Positions 1 through 7,875 of a stretch of 64,000 nt of DNA are shown piece by piece. The position numbers and the translations under genes were made by a program. How positions within the stretch are numbered: position 1 is the stretch's first letter; every line of letters begins with the position of its first letter. The stretch covers positions 22,452 to 86,451 of the forward strand of contig NZ_KB908029.1 of assembly GCF_000382305.1 (NCBI RefSeq). The letters are read 5' to 3'. The notes below the pieces were generated by a model, which did not search any database, was not told where the DNA came from, and worked only from the letters and a program-made list of their open reading frames with translations. This DNA comes from Vitreoscilla stercoraria DSM 513. Its GTDB lineage: Bacteria; Pseudomonadota; Gammaproteobacteria; Burkholderiales; Neisseriaceae.

Positions 1-278
1 ATCGCCTGAATCGTTTGTGACAATACCACCACGTCAAAACTGTGGTCGGTAAAAGCACTGCGCAGACCTTGTTCCAAATCGACTTGGATCACGTTCACGC
101 CCTTATTCATCGCCGCAATCACGCTGTCCGTATCCAATTCAACACCATAACCTTGACAACCTTTGTCTTGTACCAAAGCCGCCAATAATTGCCCATCACC
201 ACAACCCAAATCCAATACTTTGGAGCCAGGTACAATCCAGTCATATACCAAACGCAAATCCTCACGCAATTGCTGCAT
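1..278 (-). CDS. metW: Methionine biosynthesis protein MetW (5' part, runs off the left edge)
   Basis: About 92 N-terminal residues are present, starting MQQLREDLRLVYDWIVPGSK. The class I methyltransferase SAM-binding motif VLDLGCGDGQLL follows at about residues 22-33, and an acidic strand end (GVELD) comes later, as in MetW. The start ATG overlaps the metX stop as TGATG, so the two are translationally coupled. metX-metW pairing is the usual arrangement in Proteobacteria, where MetW is thought to assist MetX. The C-terminus lies outside the window. Confidence 0.93.
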   Translation of the reverse strand, partial: MQQLREDLRLVYDWIVPGSKVLDLGCGDGQLLAALVQDKGCQGYGVELDTDSVIAAMNKGVNVIQVDLEQGLRSAFTDHSFDVVVLSQTIQA

Positions 279-1417
279 CAGGCCACCTCTTTCGCTACTT
301 TATCCAAATAAGCATACATACCACGCATATACGCCTCATCTTCCATCAAAAACGCATCATGACCATGATGAGACTGTACTTCCAAATATTGCACCGATTT
401 TTCTGCCGCAATCAAAGCCCGCACAATCTCATGCGAACGCTCAGGGCTAAAACGCCAATCAGTACTAAAAGATGCCACAAAACATTGGGCTTGAATGCGT
501 TGGAAAGCGTCCTGTAAACAATCTTGGTAATCACTGGCAGGATCGAAATAATCCAAAGCCTTGGTCATCAACAAATACGTATTGGCATCGAAGATTTCAG
601 CGAATTTATCCCCTTGATAGCGCAAATAAGATTCCACTTCAAAATTGACATCGTAATTGAATTGATAATCACCATGACGCAATTGTCGACCAAACTTATG
701 ACCTAAGCCATCCTCAGATAAATATGTGATGTGACCCATCATGCGCGCAATGCGCAAGCCTCGACGTGGCAAAGTCTCATATTCAGAGTAATGTCCTGCA
801 TGAAAATCAGGATCGGTCAAAATCGCTTGGCGTGCCACATCGTTAAATGCGATGTTTTGCGTTGACAATTTTGGTGCAGAAGCAATGATGATGGCGTGGC
901 GCACACGCTCAGGCAAATCAATCGCCCATTGCATGGTTTGCATGCCGCCCAAACTGCCGCCGACTATCGCTGCCCATTGCTCAATACCAAAATAATCCGC
1001 CAAACGCGCTTGCGAATGAACCCAATCTTTGACCGTCACCATGGGGAAATCCGCCCCATAAGGTTTACCAGTGACAGGATTGATGCTCAACGGTCCGCTG
1101 CTGCCATGGCAACCACCCAAATTGTTCAAGCCCACCACAAAAAAACGCTCGGTATCAATCGGCTTACCCGGACCGACCATATTGTCCCACCAACCACTGT
1201 GTTTGTCGTTTTCATGGTGCTTGCCAGCGACATGATGATGTCCCGACAAAGCATGGCAAATCAATATGGCATTGCTTTTTGCCGCATTCAGTTGCCCATA
1301 TGTTTCTACCATCAACTCAAAGCGCGGCAACACTTGCCCATTTTGCAAAGGCAATGCCTCTTCAAACGCAATCAATTGCGGCTTTACCAAACCTACACTA
1401 CCTGATTTTTTATTCAT
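278..1417 (-). CDS. metX: Homoserine O-acyltransferase MetX
   Basis: This alpha/beta-hydrolase acylates homoserine, the first committed step of methionine synthesis in the cytoplasm. The nucleophile elbow is VGGSLGG, with the Asp in FSTDWRFSPERS and the His in SHHGHDAF completing the triad near the C-terminus. LICHALSGHHHVAG near the N-terminus is the usual oxyanion region. I chose the start at MNKKSGSVG (379 aa), which matches family length. The frame stays open 47 codons further upstream, but that stretch does not look like MetX. Acetyl-CoA versus succinyl-CoA use cannot be settled by eye; MetW-linked MetX proteins are often succinyltransferases. It is followed directly by metW. Confidence 0.95.
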   Translation of the reverse strand: MNKKSGSVGLVKPQLIAFEEALPLQNGQVLPRFELMVETYGQLNAAKSNAILICHALSGHHHVAGKHHENDKHSGWWDNMVGPGKPIDTERFFVVGLNNLGGCHGSSGPLSINPVTGKPYGADFPMVTVKDWVHSQARLADYFGIEQWAAIVGGSLGGMQTMQWAIDLPERVRHAIIIASAPKLSTQNIAFNDVARQAILTDPDFHAGHYSEYETLPRRGLRIARMMGHITYLSEDGLGHKFGRQLRHGDYQFNYDVNFEVESYLRYQGDKFAEIFDANTYLLMTKALDYFDPASDYQDCLQDAFQRIQAQCFVASFSTDWRFSPERSHEIVRALIAAEKSVQYLEVQSHHGHDAFLMEDEAYMRGMYAYLDKVAKEVA

Positions 1418-1686
1418 CGTTTCAACACACCAAAAGCCATGTCGCAAAATGCCCATTATAGCGATTTTATTCCCATTGGGCAGATGCCAACAGTTCCAAT
1501 TGGCACAAAAATCCTTCTTAATGCGGTTTAAAGCTGCCGCTATTGCCATGACAGCCATTCAAAGCCCCACCCATTAGCCCTCACTTTCGTTTTGACCCAT
1601 GCCCCAGCCTGTAAGATAATGAGAGCCTGTCTTGGCACCAAGCTTACAGCTGGCCATACCATTCTGACTTATCCATTGAGAACACC

Positions 1687-2448
1687 ATGTCCCGTATCAG
1701 CGTTTTAATCCTCGCCAAAAATGAAGCTCACAACATCCGTGAATGCATAGACAGTTGCAGCTTTGCCGATGAAGTCATCATCATTGACGACTCCAGCACC
1801 GATGACACCCGCGCCATTGCTGAAAGCTTGGGTGCACGCGTGATTGAACGCAATATGAATGGTGATTGGGGCGGTCAACAAACGTTTGCCATCTCACAAG
1901 CCTCACACGAATGGATTTTTTTCATTGATGCCGATGAGCGTTGCACACCATCATTGTGTACCGAAATTCGCCAAGTGGTACAAAGCGGTGAACAATATGG
2001 TTATTGGATCAAGCGCATCAACCATTTCCAACACAAACTGGTGCAATACGGTCCGTTAAGCCCAGATTGGGTCTGCCGCTTGATGCCTACTAAAGGCAGT
2101 TATGTCGAAGGTTTTGTCCATCCTAAAATTGTGCACCAACACACAGACAAAAAATTGAGCCAAACCATGTTGCATTACACCTATGAAACGTGGGAGCAAT
2201 ATTTGCGTAAAATGAACCAATATTCGACTTTGGCTGCCGAGAAAAATTACCAAGAAGGCAAACGTTGCAACGTATTGCTCGATGTGGTGTTGCGCCCTGC
2301 TTTTGCTTTTTTCAAAATGTATGTGTTGAAAAAAGGCTTTTTAGACGGTGCTATCGGCTATATGTTGTCTAAAAATTATGCCAATTACACCATGAACAAA
2401 TACGTCAAACTCAAATATTTGCAAGACCAAGCTAGCCAAAACCGTTAA
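1687..2448 (+). CDS. Family 2 glycosyltransferase, probably LPS core (LgtF/WaaE-like)
   Basis: A 253-aa GT-A glycosyltransferase. The N-terminus ISVLILAKNEAHNIRECIDS is the nucleotide-sugar binding start of GT2 enzymes. It is followed by IIDDSSTDDT (first acidic motif) and the metal-binding FFIDADER at about residues 78-85. The overall form (short, no membrane segments, a WGGQQTFAI-type stretch) resembles LPS inner-core beta-glucosyltransferases such as LgtF, KdtX or WaaE, which act at the inner face of the cytoplasmic membrane. The exact sugar and acceptor are not predictable. The gene stands alone, read divergently from metX, and ends at a DUS-pair terminator. Confidence 0.8.
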   Translation: MSRISVLILAKNEAHNIRECIDSCSFADEVIIIDDSSTDDTRAIAESLGARVIERNMNGDWGGQQTFAISQASHEWIFFIDADERCTPSLCTEIRQVVQSGEQYGYWIKRINHFQHKLVQYGPLSPDWVCRLMPTKGSYVEGFVHPKIVHQHTDKKLSQTMLHYTYETWEQYLRKMNQYSTLAAEKNYQEGKRCNVLLDVVLRPAFAFFKMYVLKKGFLDGAIGYMLSKNYANYTMNKYVKLKYLQDQASQNR

Positions 2449-2492
2449 TCTGGCTAATCTATATAAGTATCATTCAAGCACAACATTTGTCC

Positions 2493-2520
2493 AAGCGTCC
2501 TGTAAGTTTACAGGACGCTT
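2493..2520. terminator. Paired DUS hairpin (terminator)
   Basis: AAGCGTCCTGTAA and its reverse complement are separated by two bases and followed by a T-run. This gives a 13-bp stem with the form of a rho-independent terminator behind the glycosyltransferase gene. Confidence 0.8.
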
Positions 2521-2651
2521 TTTAATGCCTCTTATCCACGCTTAGAATCATTGTATTAATAAATAGGATTTAATGATTAGAAAATATCCATATTGTGATA
2601 TTTATACAAATAAACCACCCAATTTAATTGTACATTAGCAAGTATCCATCT

Positions 2652-2686
2652 TTGTTATTTTTATACAATTTGTCTAAAAATAACAA
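2652..2686. promoter_or_regulatory. 35-bp near-perfect palindrome upstream of leuC
   Basis: Two 17-bp arms, TTGTTATTTTTATACAA and TTGTCTAAAAATAACAA, are reverse complements with one mismatch and meet at one central base. A further half copy (ACAATTTGTCTAAAAA) repeats at 2683-2698. It lies 140-175 bp before the leuC start in an AT-rich gene-free stretch (2521-2827), so an operator for leucine regulation is plausible. I cannot name the regulator. Confidence 0.5.
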
Positions 2687-2827
2687 TTTGTCTAAAAAGT
2701 TCCGTCAAATAATGAAATAATTCACATTATCTTGGACAAATTCTTGCCAAATTTCGTCCAAACGCCTAATATACAGCCTCGAAACAACATCATAACAATT
2801 CCAGCCAACCCAAACCGGATGCACCGA

Positions 2828-4240
2828 ATGAGCGCTTTTACCTTATACGATAAATTATGGAACAGCCACATTGTCGAACAAGCCGATGATGGTACTGTTT
2901 TGCTTTATATTGACCGCCATTTGGTCCATGAAGTGACCAGCCCACAAGCCTTCGAAGGCTTGAAGCTGAACGAACGTCCTTTATGGCGCCAAGACAGCAT
3001 AGTCAGCACTGCCGATCACAACACCCCAACTGACCATTGGGATGAAGGCATTAAAGACCCCATCTCTAAATTGCAAGTAGACACTTTGGATGCCAACATC
3101 AAAGAATTTGGCGCATTGGCTTATTTTCCATTTAAAGACAAAGGTCAAGGCATTGTGCATGTGATGGGTCCTGAACAAGGCGCAACCTTGCCTGGGATGA
3201 CTGTGGTGTGTGGCGACTCACACACTTCAACACACGGTGCCTTTGGTGCTTTGGCACATGGTATTGGCACATCAGAAGTGGAACATGTCATGGCGACCCA
3301 ATGTATTACCGCCAAAAAATCCAAATCTATGTTGATTGAAGTCAACGGTGAATTGGCGCAAGGCGTGACCGCCAAAGACGTGGCTTTGTACATCATTGGT
3401 CAAATTGGCACTGCAGGAGGCACAGGCTACGCCATCGAGTTCGGTGGCAGCGCCATTCGCTCTTTGTCCATGGAAGGTCGCATGACGCTGTGCAATATGG
3501 CCATTGAAGGCGGTGCACGCTCAGGCTTGGTGGCCGTTGACCAAACCACAATGGATTATGTTCAAGGTCGCCCATTTGCACCCAAAGCAGAACAATGGGA
3601 ACAAGCGGTTGCATACTGGAAAACTTTGGTGTCTGACGAAGGTGCAGAATTTGATTCGGTCTTCCATTTTGATGCCGCTGACATTCAGCCACAAGTGACT
3701 TGGGGCACATCGCCTGAAATGGTATTGGCTGTCGATGGCATTGTCCCTAATCCTGAAGACGAAACCGATGCTGTCAAACGCGAAAGCATCACTCGCGCTT
3801 TACAATACATGGGTTTAGAAGCTGGCACGGCATTGACCGACATTCCTGTGGACATCGTATTCATTGGTTCTTGTACCAATAGCCGTATTGAAGACTTGCG
3901 TGAAGCTGCAAGCGTTGCCAAAGGCCATCAAAAAGCCGACAACGTTTCTCGTGTATTGATTGTCCCAGGTTCTGGCTTGGTGAAAGAACAAGCCGAACAA
4001 GAAGGCTTGGACAAAATCTTCATCGAAGCGGGTTTTGAATGGCGTGAACCGGGCTGCTCTATGTGTTTGGCAATGAATGCCGACCGCTTAGAAGCAGGTC
4101 AACGCTGTGCATCGACTTCAAACCGCAATTTTGAAGGTCGTCAAGGCAATGGTGGTCGCACCCATTTGGTAAGCCCAGCGATGGCAGCAGCAGCAGCCAT
4201 CAAAGGTCACTTTGTAGACGTGCGCCAATTATTGGCTTAA
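2828..4240 (+). CDS. leuC: 3-isopropylmalate dehydratase large subunit
   Basis: This is the large subunit of the [4Fe-4S] isomerase that converts 2- to 3-isopropylmalate in leucine synthesis, working with LeuD. The start at MSAFTLYDKLWNSHIV (470 aa) matches the family; the open frame begins 32 codons earlier, but that stretch lacks homology-like features. Cluster ligands are Cys349 in GSCTNSRIEDL and Cys410/Cys413 in GCSMC. CGDSHTSTHGAFG and the C-terminal STSNRNFEGRQG are the aconitase-superfamily substrate motifs. It is followed by a small lipoprotein gene and leuD, then leuB. Confidence 0.97.
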   Translation: MSAFTLYDKLWNSHIVEQADDGTVLLYIDRHLVHEVTSPQAFEGLKLNERPLWRQDSIVSTADHNTPTDHWDEGIKDPISKLQVDTLDANIKEFGALAYFPFKDKGQGIVHVMGPEQGATLPGMTVVCGDSHTSTHGAFGALAHGIGTSEVEHVMATQCITAKKSKSMLIEVNGELAQGVTAKDVALYIIGQIGTAGGTGYAIEFGGSAIRSLSMEGRMTLCNMAIEGGARSGLVAVDQTTMDYVQGRPFAPKAEQWEQAVAYWKTLVSDEGAEFDSVFHFDAADIQPQVTWGTSPEMVLAVDGIVPNPEDETDAVKRESITRALQYMGLEAGTALTDIPVDIVFIGSCTNSRIEDLREAASVAKGHQKADNVSRVLIVPGSGLVKEQAEQEGLDKIFIEAGFEWREPGCSMCLAMNADRLEAGQRCASTSNRNFEGRQGNGGRTHLVSPAMAAAAAIKGHFVDVRQLLA

Positions 4241-4378
4241 ATATTAAAACAGCAGGAACCATTTGCCACCGCCCCATCTCTGATTCCTCGTTAAAATGCT
4301 TTATTTATTTTGTATAAAGCATTGAAACCTAGTGTATGTTAACCAAACACTCACTTTTAAAAGAATCGGAAAATTGAA

Positions 4379-4411
4379 ACATGTGAAAATTACAATTGGA
4401 TTTTCACATGT
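4379..4411. repeat. 12-bp inverted repeat between leuC and the entericidin gene
   Basis: ACATGTGAAAAT and ATTTTCACATGT flank a 9-base loop. No T-run follows, so it is not a typical terminator. It may be an operator or an mRNA hairpin for the entericidin-like gene 120 bp downstream. The rest of 4241-4534 shows no gene. Confidence 0.45.
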
Positions 4412-4534
4412 AGGTGACAATCGTTCTGTTAGCAAATTTATTTGCAAAAGGTGCGAATCAGGACATTAAAGCCAGCGGTTAACCGCTCAATTATCCCTTT
4501 TCACGTTGATTTAAATAGATTAGAGGACAATATC

Positions 4535-4675
4535 ATGAAACATTTGGCTTTGATTGCTTGTGCAGCTATTGTATTTTTAGCTGGGTGTAACACTGTAAAA
4601 GGTATCGGTCGCGACATTTCCGGTGGTGGTCAAGCTGTCTCAGGTGCAGCCAAATCTGTCCATCCGAATATGTAA
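4535..4675 (+). CDS. Entericidin EcnA/B-family small lipoprotein
   Basis: A 46-aa lipoprotein. The signal peptide MKHLALIACAAIVFLAGC ends in a clear lipobox (LAGC) with lipidated Cys18. The mature part NTVKGIGRDISGGGQAVSGA is the entericidin signature, a short amphipathic glycine/alanine helix. Family members are small cell-envelope lipoproteins linked to stationary-phase lysis or membrane stress. I chose the ATG preceded by AGAGGA; the frame is open 31 codons further upstream. It sits between leuC and leuD, separating subunits of one enzyme. Confidence 0.85.
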   Translation: MKHLALIACAAIVFLAGCNTVKGIGRDISGGGQAVSGAAKSVHPNM

Positions 4676-4750
4676 CGACCAAATTGATTGCGGTGTTTCG
4701 GGCGGTTTCAGGCCGCCTCTTGCTTGCCCGGCTTTTATTGGAAAATAAAC

Positions 4751-5392
4751 ATGAAAGCCTTTACTACATTGACCGCATTGGTCGCGCCTCTCGACCGTGC
4801 CAACGTTGACACCGATGCCATCATTCCCAAACAATTCTTAAAATCCATCCAACGCTCAGGCTTTGGTCCTAATTGTTTTGATGAATGGCGCTATCTTGAC
4901 CATGGCGAACCGGGTATGGACAATACAGGCCGCCCATTGAATCCTGATTTCTCATTGAACCAAACCCGTTATCAAGGTGCCAATATTTTGTTAACACGCA
5001 AAAACTTTGGCTGCGGCTCTAGCCGTGAACACGCACCTTGGGCTTTGGACGACTACGGCTTTCGCGCGGTGATTGCACCATCGTTTGCCGACATTTTCTT
5101 CAACAACTGCTACAAAAATGGCTTATTGCCCATTGTTTTGTCAGAAGAAATCGTCGAACAATTGTTCCAAGAAGTGGAACAAAACGAAGCTTATCAATTG
5201 ACCGTCGATTTGACAGCACAAACCGTGACCAGCCCTAGCGGCGCAGTCTATTGTTTTGACATCACCGACCATCGCAAACATTGCTTGCTCAATGGCTTGG
5301 ATGAAATTGGCTTGACTTTGGCGCACGCTGACAATATCAAAGCATTTGAAAGCCAACACCGCGCTGCACAACCGTGGCTTTTCCACAATTAA
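4751..5392 (+). CDS. leuD: 3-isopropylmalate dehydratase small subunit
   Basis: This is the swivel-domain partner of LeuC, 213 aa from MKAFTTLTALVAPLDRANVD. Family motifs are DTDAIIPKQFLK near the N-terminus, KNFGCGSSREHAPWAL (substrate loop) around residues 85-100, and SFADIFFNNCYKNGLLPI. The frame is open 21 codons upstream, but the chosen start is where homology normally begins. leuB lies 87 bp downstream, after a DUS-type hairpin. Confidence 0.97.
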   Translation: MKAFTTLTALVAPLDRANVDTDAIIPKQFLKSIQRSGFGPNCFDEWRYLDHGEPGMDNTGRPLNPDFSLNQTRYQGANILLTRKNFGCGSSREHAPWALDDYGFRAVIAPSFADIFFNNCYKNGLLPIVLSEEIVEQLFQEVEQNEAYQLTVDLTAQTVTSPSGAVYCFDITDHRKHCLLNGLDEIGLTLAHADNIKAFESQHRAAQPWLFHN

Positions 5393-5417
5393 ATAATCAA
5401 TTAAAATATCCAGACCC

Positions 5418-5446
5418 TTACAGGACGGCCATTAAGCGTCCTGTAA
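5418..5446. terminator. Imperfect DUS pair between leuD and leuB
   Basis: TTACAGGACG and CGTCCTGTAA form a 10-bp stem with a 9-base loop. The outer arms are complete uptake-sequence copies in opposite orientation. Without a strong T-run it may only attenuate transcription into leuB. Confidence 0.55.
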
Positions 5447-5479
5447 ACTTTATTCATTGTGTTTCAAGGTTCAAACATC

Positions 5480-6559
5480 ATGACTCAAACCATCGCAGTT
5501 TTACCCGGTGACGGCATCGGCCCAGAAATCATTGCACAAGCGGTACGTGTCTTAGAAGTTTTCCAACAAAAAGGTTGGGACATTCAGTTTCAATACGCAC
5601 CTTTAGGCGGTGCAGCTTACGATGAATATGGTGTACCTTATCCAGAATTCACGCAAAACATTTGCCGCCAAGCCGACGCCGTATTGCTAGGTGCGGTAGG
5701 TGGTCCACAATATGACAATCTTGACCGCCCTTTGCGTCCTGAACGTGGTTTGTTGGCCATTCGCAAAGATTTGAATTTGTTTGCCAATTTGCGCCCTGCT
5801 ATTTTATATCCAGAATTGGCGAATGCTTCGACTTTGAAACCAGAAGTGGTGGCGGGTTTGGACATTTTGATTGTGCGTGAACTCACTGGTGATATTTATT
5901 TTGCCGAGCCACGCGGTATCAGCCAATTGGCAGATGGCACGCGCGAAGGCGTGAACACCATGCGTTACCATGAATCTGAAATTCGCCGTATCGGTCATAT
6001 TGCGTTTCAAGCAGCACAAAAACGCAACAAAAAATTGTGTTCTGTAGACAAAGCCAATGTTTTGGAAACCACAGAATTGTGGAAACAAATCATGAACGAA
6101 ATTGCAGCCGACTATCCTGACGTTGAATTGAGCCATATGTATGTGGACAATGCGGCAATGCAATTGGTCAAAGCACCCAAACAATTTGATGTGATGGTTA
6201 CAGGCAACATTTTTGGTGATATCTTGTCTGATGAAGCGTCTATGTTGACAGGCTCTATTGGCATGTTACCATCGGCCTCTTTAAACGAAACAGGCAAAGG
6301 TTTGTACGAGCCATCACACGGTTCCGCACCTGATATTGCTGGTCAAAACAAAGCCAACCCATTGGCAACGATTTTGTCAGCGGCGATGATGTTGCGTTAC
6401 TCGTTCAATCAAGATGGCTTTGCTAATGCAATTGAACAAGCCGTACAAAGCGTCCTGAAACAAGGTTTGCGCACTGGCGACATTTACGAAGATGGCTGCC
6501 AATTGGTTAGCTGTTCAGAAATGGGCGATGCAGTGGTGGCAGCTTTACAAAGCATCTGA
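5480..6559 (+). CDS. leuB: 3-isopropylmalate dehydrogenase
   Basis: This NAD-dependent oxidative decarboxylase makes the 2-oxo acid precursor of leucine. It has 359 aa from MTQTIAVLPGDGIGPEI. Diagnostic segments are LGAVGGPQYD, the arginine-rich substrate loop RPERGLLAIRKDL, RELTGDIYF, and the metal/NAD part MVTGNIFGDILSDEASMLTGSIG followed by EPSHGSAPDIAGQNKANP. The stop TGA overlaps the ATG of the next gene (pqiA) as TGATG, so the leucine and pqi genes may be co-transcribed. Confidence 0.97.
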   Translation: MTQTIAVLPGDGIGPEIIAQAVRVLEVFQQKGWDIQFQYAPLGGAAYDEYGVPYPEFTQNICRQADAVLLGAVGGPQYDNLDRPLRPERGLLAIRKDLNLFANLRPAILYPELANASTLKPEVVAGLDILIVRELTGDIYFAEPRGISQLADGTREGVNTMRYHESEIRRIGHIAFQAAQKRNKKLCSVDKANVLETTELWKQIMNEIAADYPDVELSHMYVDNAAMQLVKAPKQFDVMVTGNIFGDILSDEASMLTGSIGMLPSASLNETGKGLYEPSHGSAPDIAGQNKANPLATILSAAMMLRYSFNQDGFANAIEQAVQSVLKQGLRTGDIYEDGCQLVSCSEMGDAVVAALQSI

Positions 6560-7875
6560 TGATTAAATTTTCTGTCTTCAAGAGGTGGTGGTCACAAAAA
6601 CGCCACCTCAGCATGGCAAGCTTGCCAACGCACACCACTCAATGCCCTTGCTGTGGCCTTGAGTCGGTGGTGCCTCAAATGTCTCAAGGTGAGTCAGCCA
6701 ATTGCCCGCAATGCGGGCAATTATTGGTTAAAATCAACCGCAATCCTTATACCGCGCCCTTGGCTTTTGTCAGTGCGGCATGGATTTTAATGCTTTTGGT
6801 CGGCAGCCAAGTGTATTTAAACATGGACATGATAGGCGTGTCCGAGCATCTGTCTGTCATCGATATTTTCCAAAACCTCAAACACCATGAATATGGATTT
6901 TTAGCCACTGTCATGTTGCTGCTGGTATTTTTCACGCCCGTTTTATTCATGTCCATGTATATGTACGTGCACATTGCCCTATACCGCCAACACTATCTGC
7001 CAGGAACCAATCTTTGCGCGCGTCATATGATACGTTTGCGACCATGGTTAATGGTCGATGTATTTTTTGTCGCGACCTTAGTTGCCTTAGTCAAAATTGC
7101 TGCTGTCAGCGATTTTACAGTGGGTCCTGCCTTTGGCTTTGTATTTGTCTATGCTTTGTTTCTCATTCACATGGGCATCAATATCCATCCTCATTGGCTG
7201 TTTTACCAATTGTCACAATTACAACCTGATGCCCAACCTTTGTGCATCAGTCAACACAAACCCAATACTTTGTATTGCACCCGCTGCTTGCACGCTCAAA
7301 ATCATACTGACAACGAATGCGATGTCTGCGGCGCATTTTTATACCACCGCATTCCCAATAGTATTCAAAAATCTTTGGCCTTGCTGATTACCGCCATGAT
7401 TTTGTTCATTCCTGCCAATACATTCATCATGATGTCTACTGACAGTTTGCTCAGCAGCGCACAAAGTAATATCTTTGATGGTGTCTTGATTTTGTGGAAA
7501 GAAAAAGACCATTTGGTCGCTGTCATTGTGTTTATTGCCAGCATTTTGATTCCAGTGGTCAAAATTTTGATGTTGATGATTTTATTGTACAGTGCCCGCT
7601 TTCAGCTTTTATTGCCACCCAAAGTTTTGAACAAAATGTACCACTTTGTCGAATTCATCGGCAGATGGTCTATGATAGATATCTTTGTCATCATTTTGTT
7701 GATGGCGGTTTACCGTACGAACATTGCCTCTGTCACCCCTGGTATGGCATCAGTCTATTTTACCTTGGTCATTTTTGCTACTATGTTGTCTGCCGAGGTA
7801 TTGGATTTGCGTTTAATCTGGGATCGATACCACCAACAACAACGAGCCAAAAAACATGCAAGCCACCGACCCTGA
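6559..7875 (+). CDS. pqiA: PqiA-family inner-membrane protein
   Basis: A 438-aa membrane protein with two PqiA modules. Each starts with a cysteine zinc ribbon (CPCCGLE...CPQCG near residues 29-55; CTRC...CDVCG near 240-260), followed by groups of about four transmembrane segments. PqiA is the membrane anchor of the PqiABC intermembrane lipid transport system. The start overlaps the leuB stop; an alternative start at MASLPTHTTQ (residue 19) would remove a basic leader. The 3' end overlaps pqiB by 20 bp. Confidence 0.92.
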   Translation: MIKFSVFKRWWSQKRHLSMASLPTHTTQCPCCGLESVVPQMSQGESANCPQCGQLLVKINRNPYTAPLAFVSAAWILMLLVGSQVYLNMDMIGVSEHLSVIDIFQNLKHHEYGFLATVMLLLVFFTPVLFMSMYMYVHIALYRQHYLPGTNLCARHMIRLRPWLMVDVFFVATLVALVKIAAVSDFTVGPAFGFVFVYALFLIHMGINIHPHWLFYQLSQLQPDAQPLCISQHKPNTLYCTRCLHAQNHTDNECDVCGAFLYHRIPNSIQKSLALLITAMILFIPANTFIMMSTDSLLSSAQSNIFDGVLILWKEKDHLVAVIVFIASILIPVVKILMLMILLYSARFQLLLPPKVLNKMYHFVEFIGRWSMIDIFVIILLMAVYRTNIASVTPGMASVYFTLVIFATMLSAEVLDLRLIWDRYHQQQRAKKHASHRP

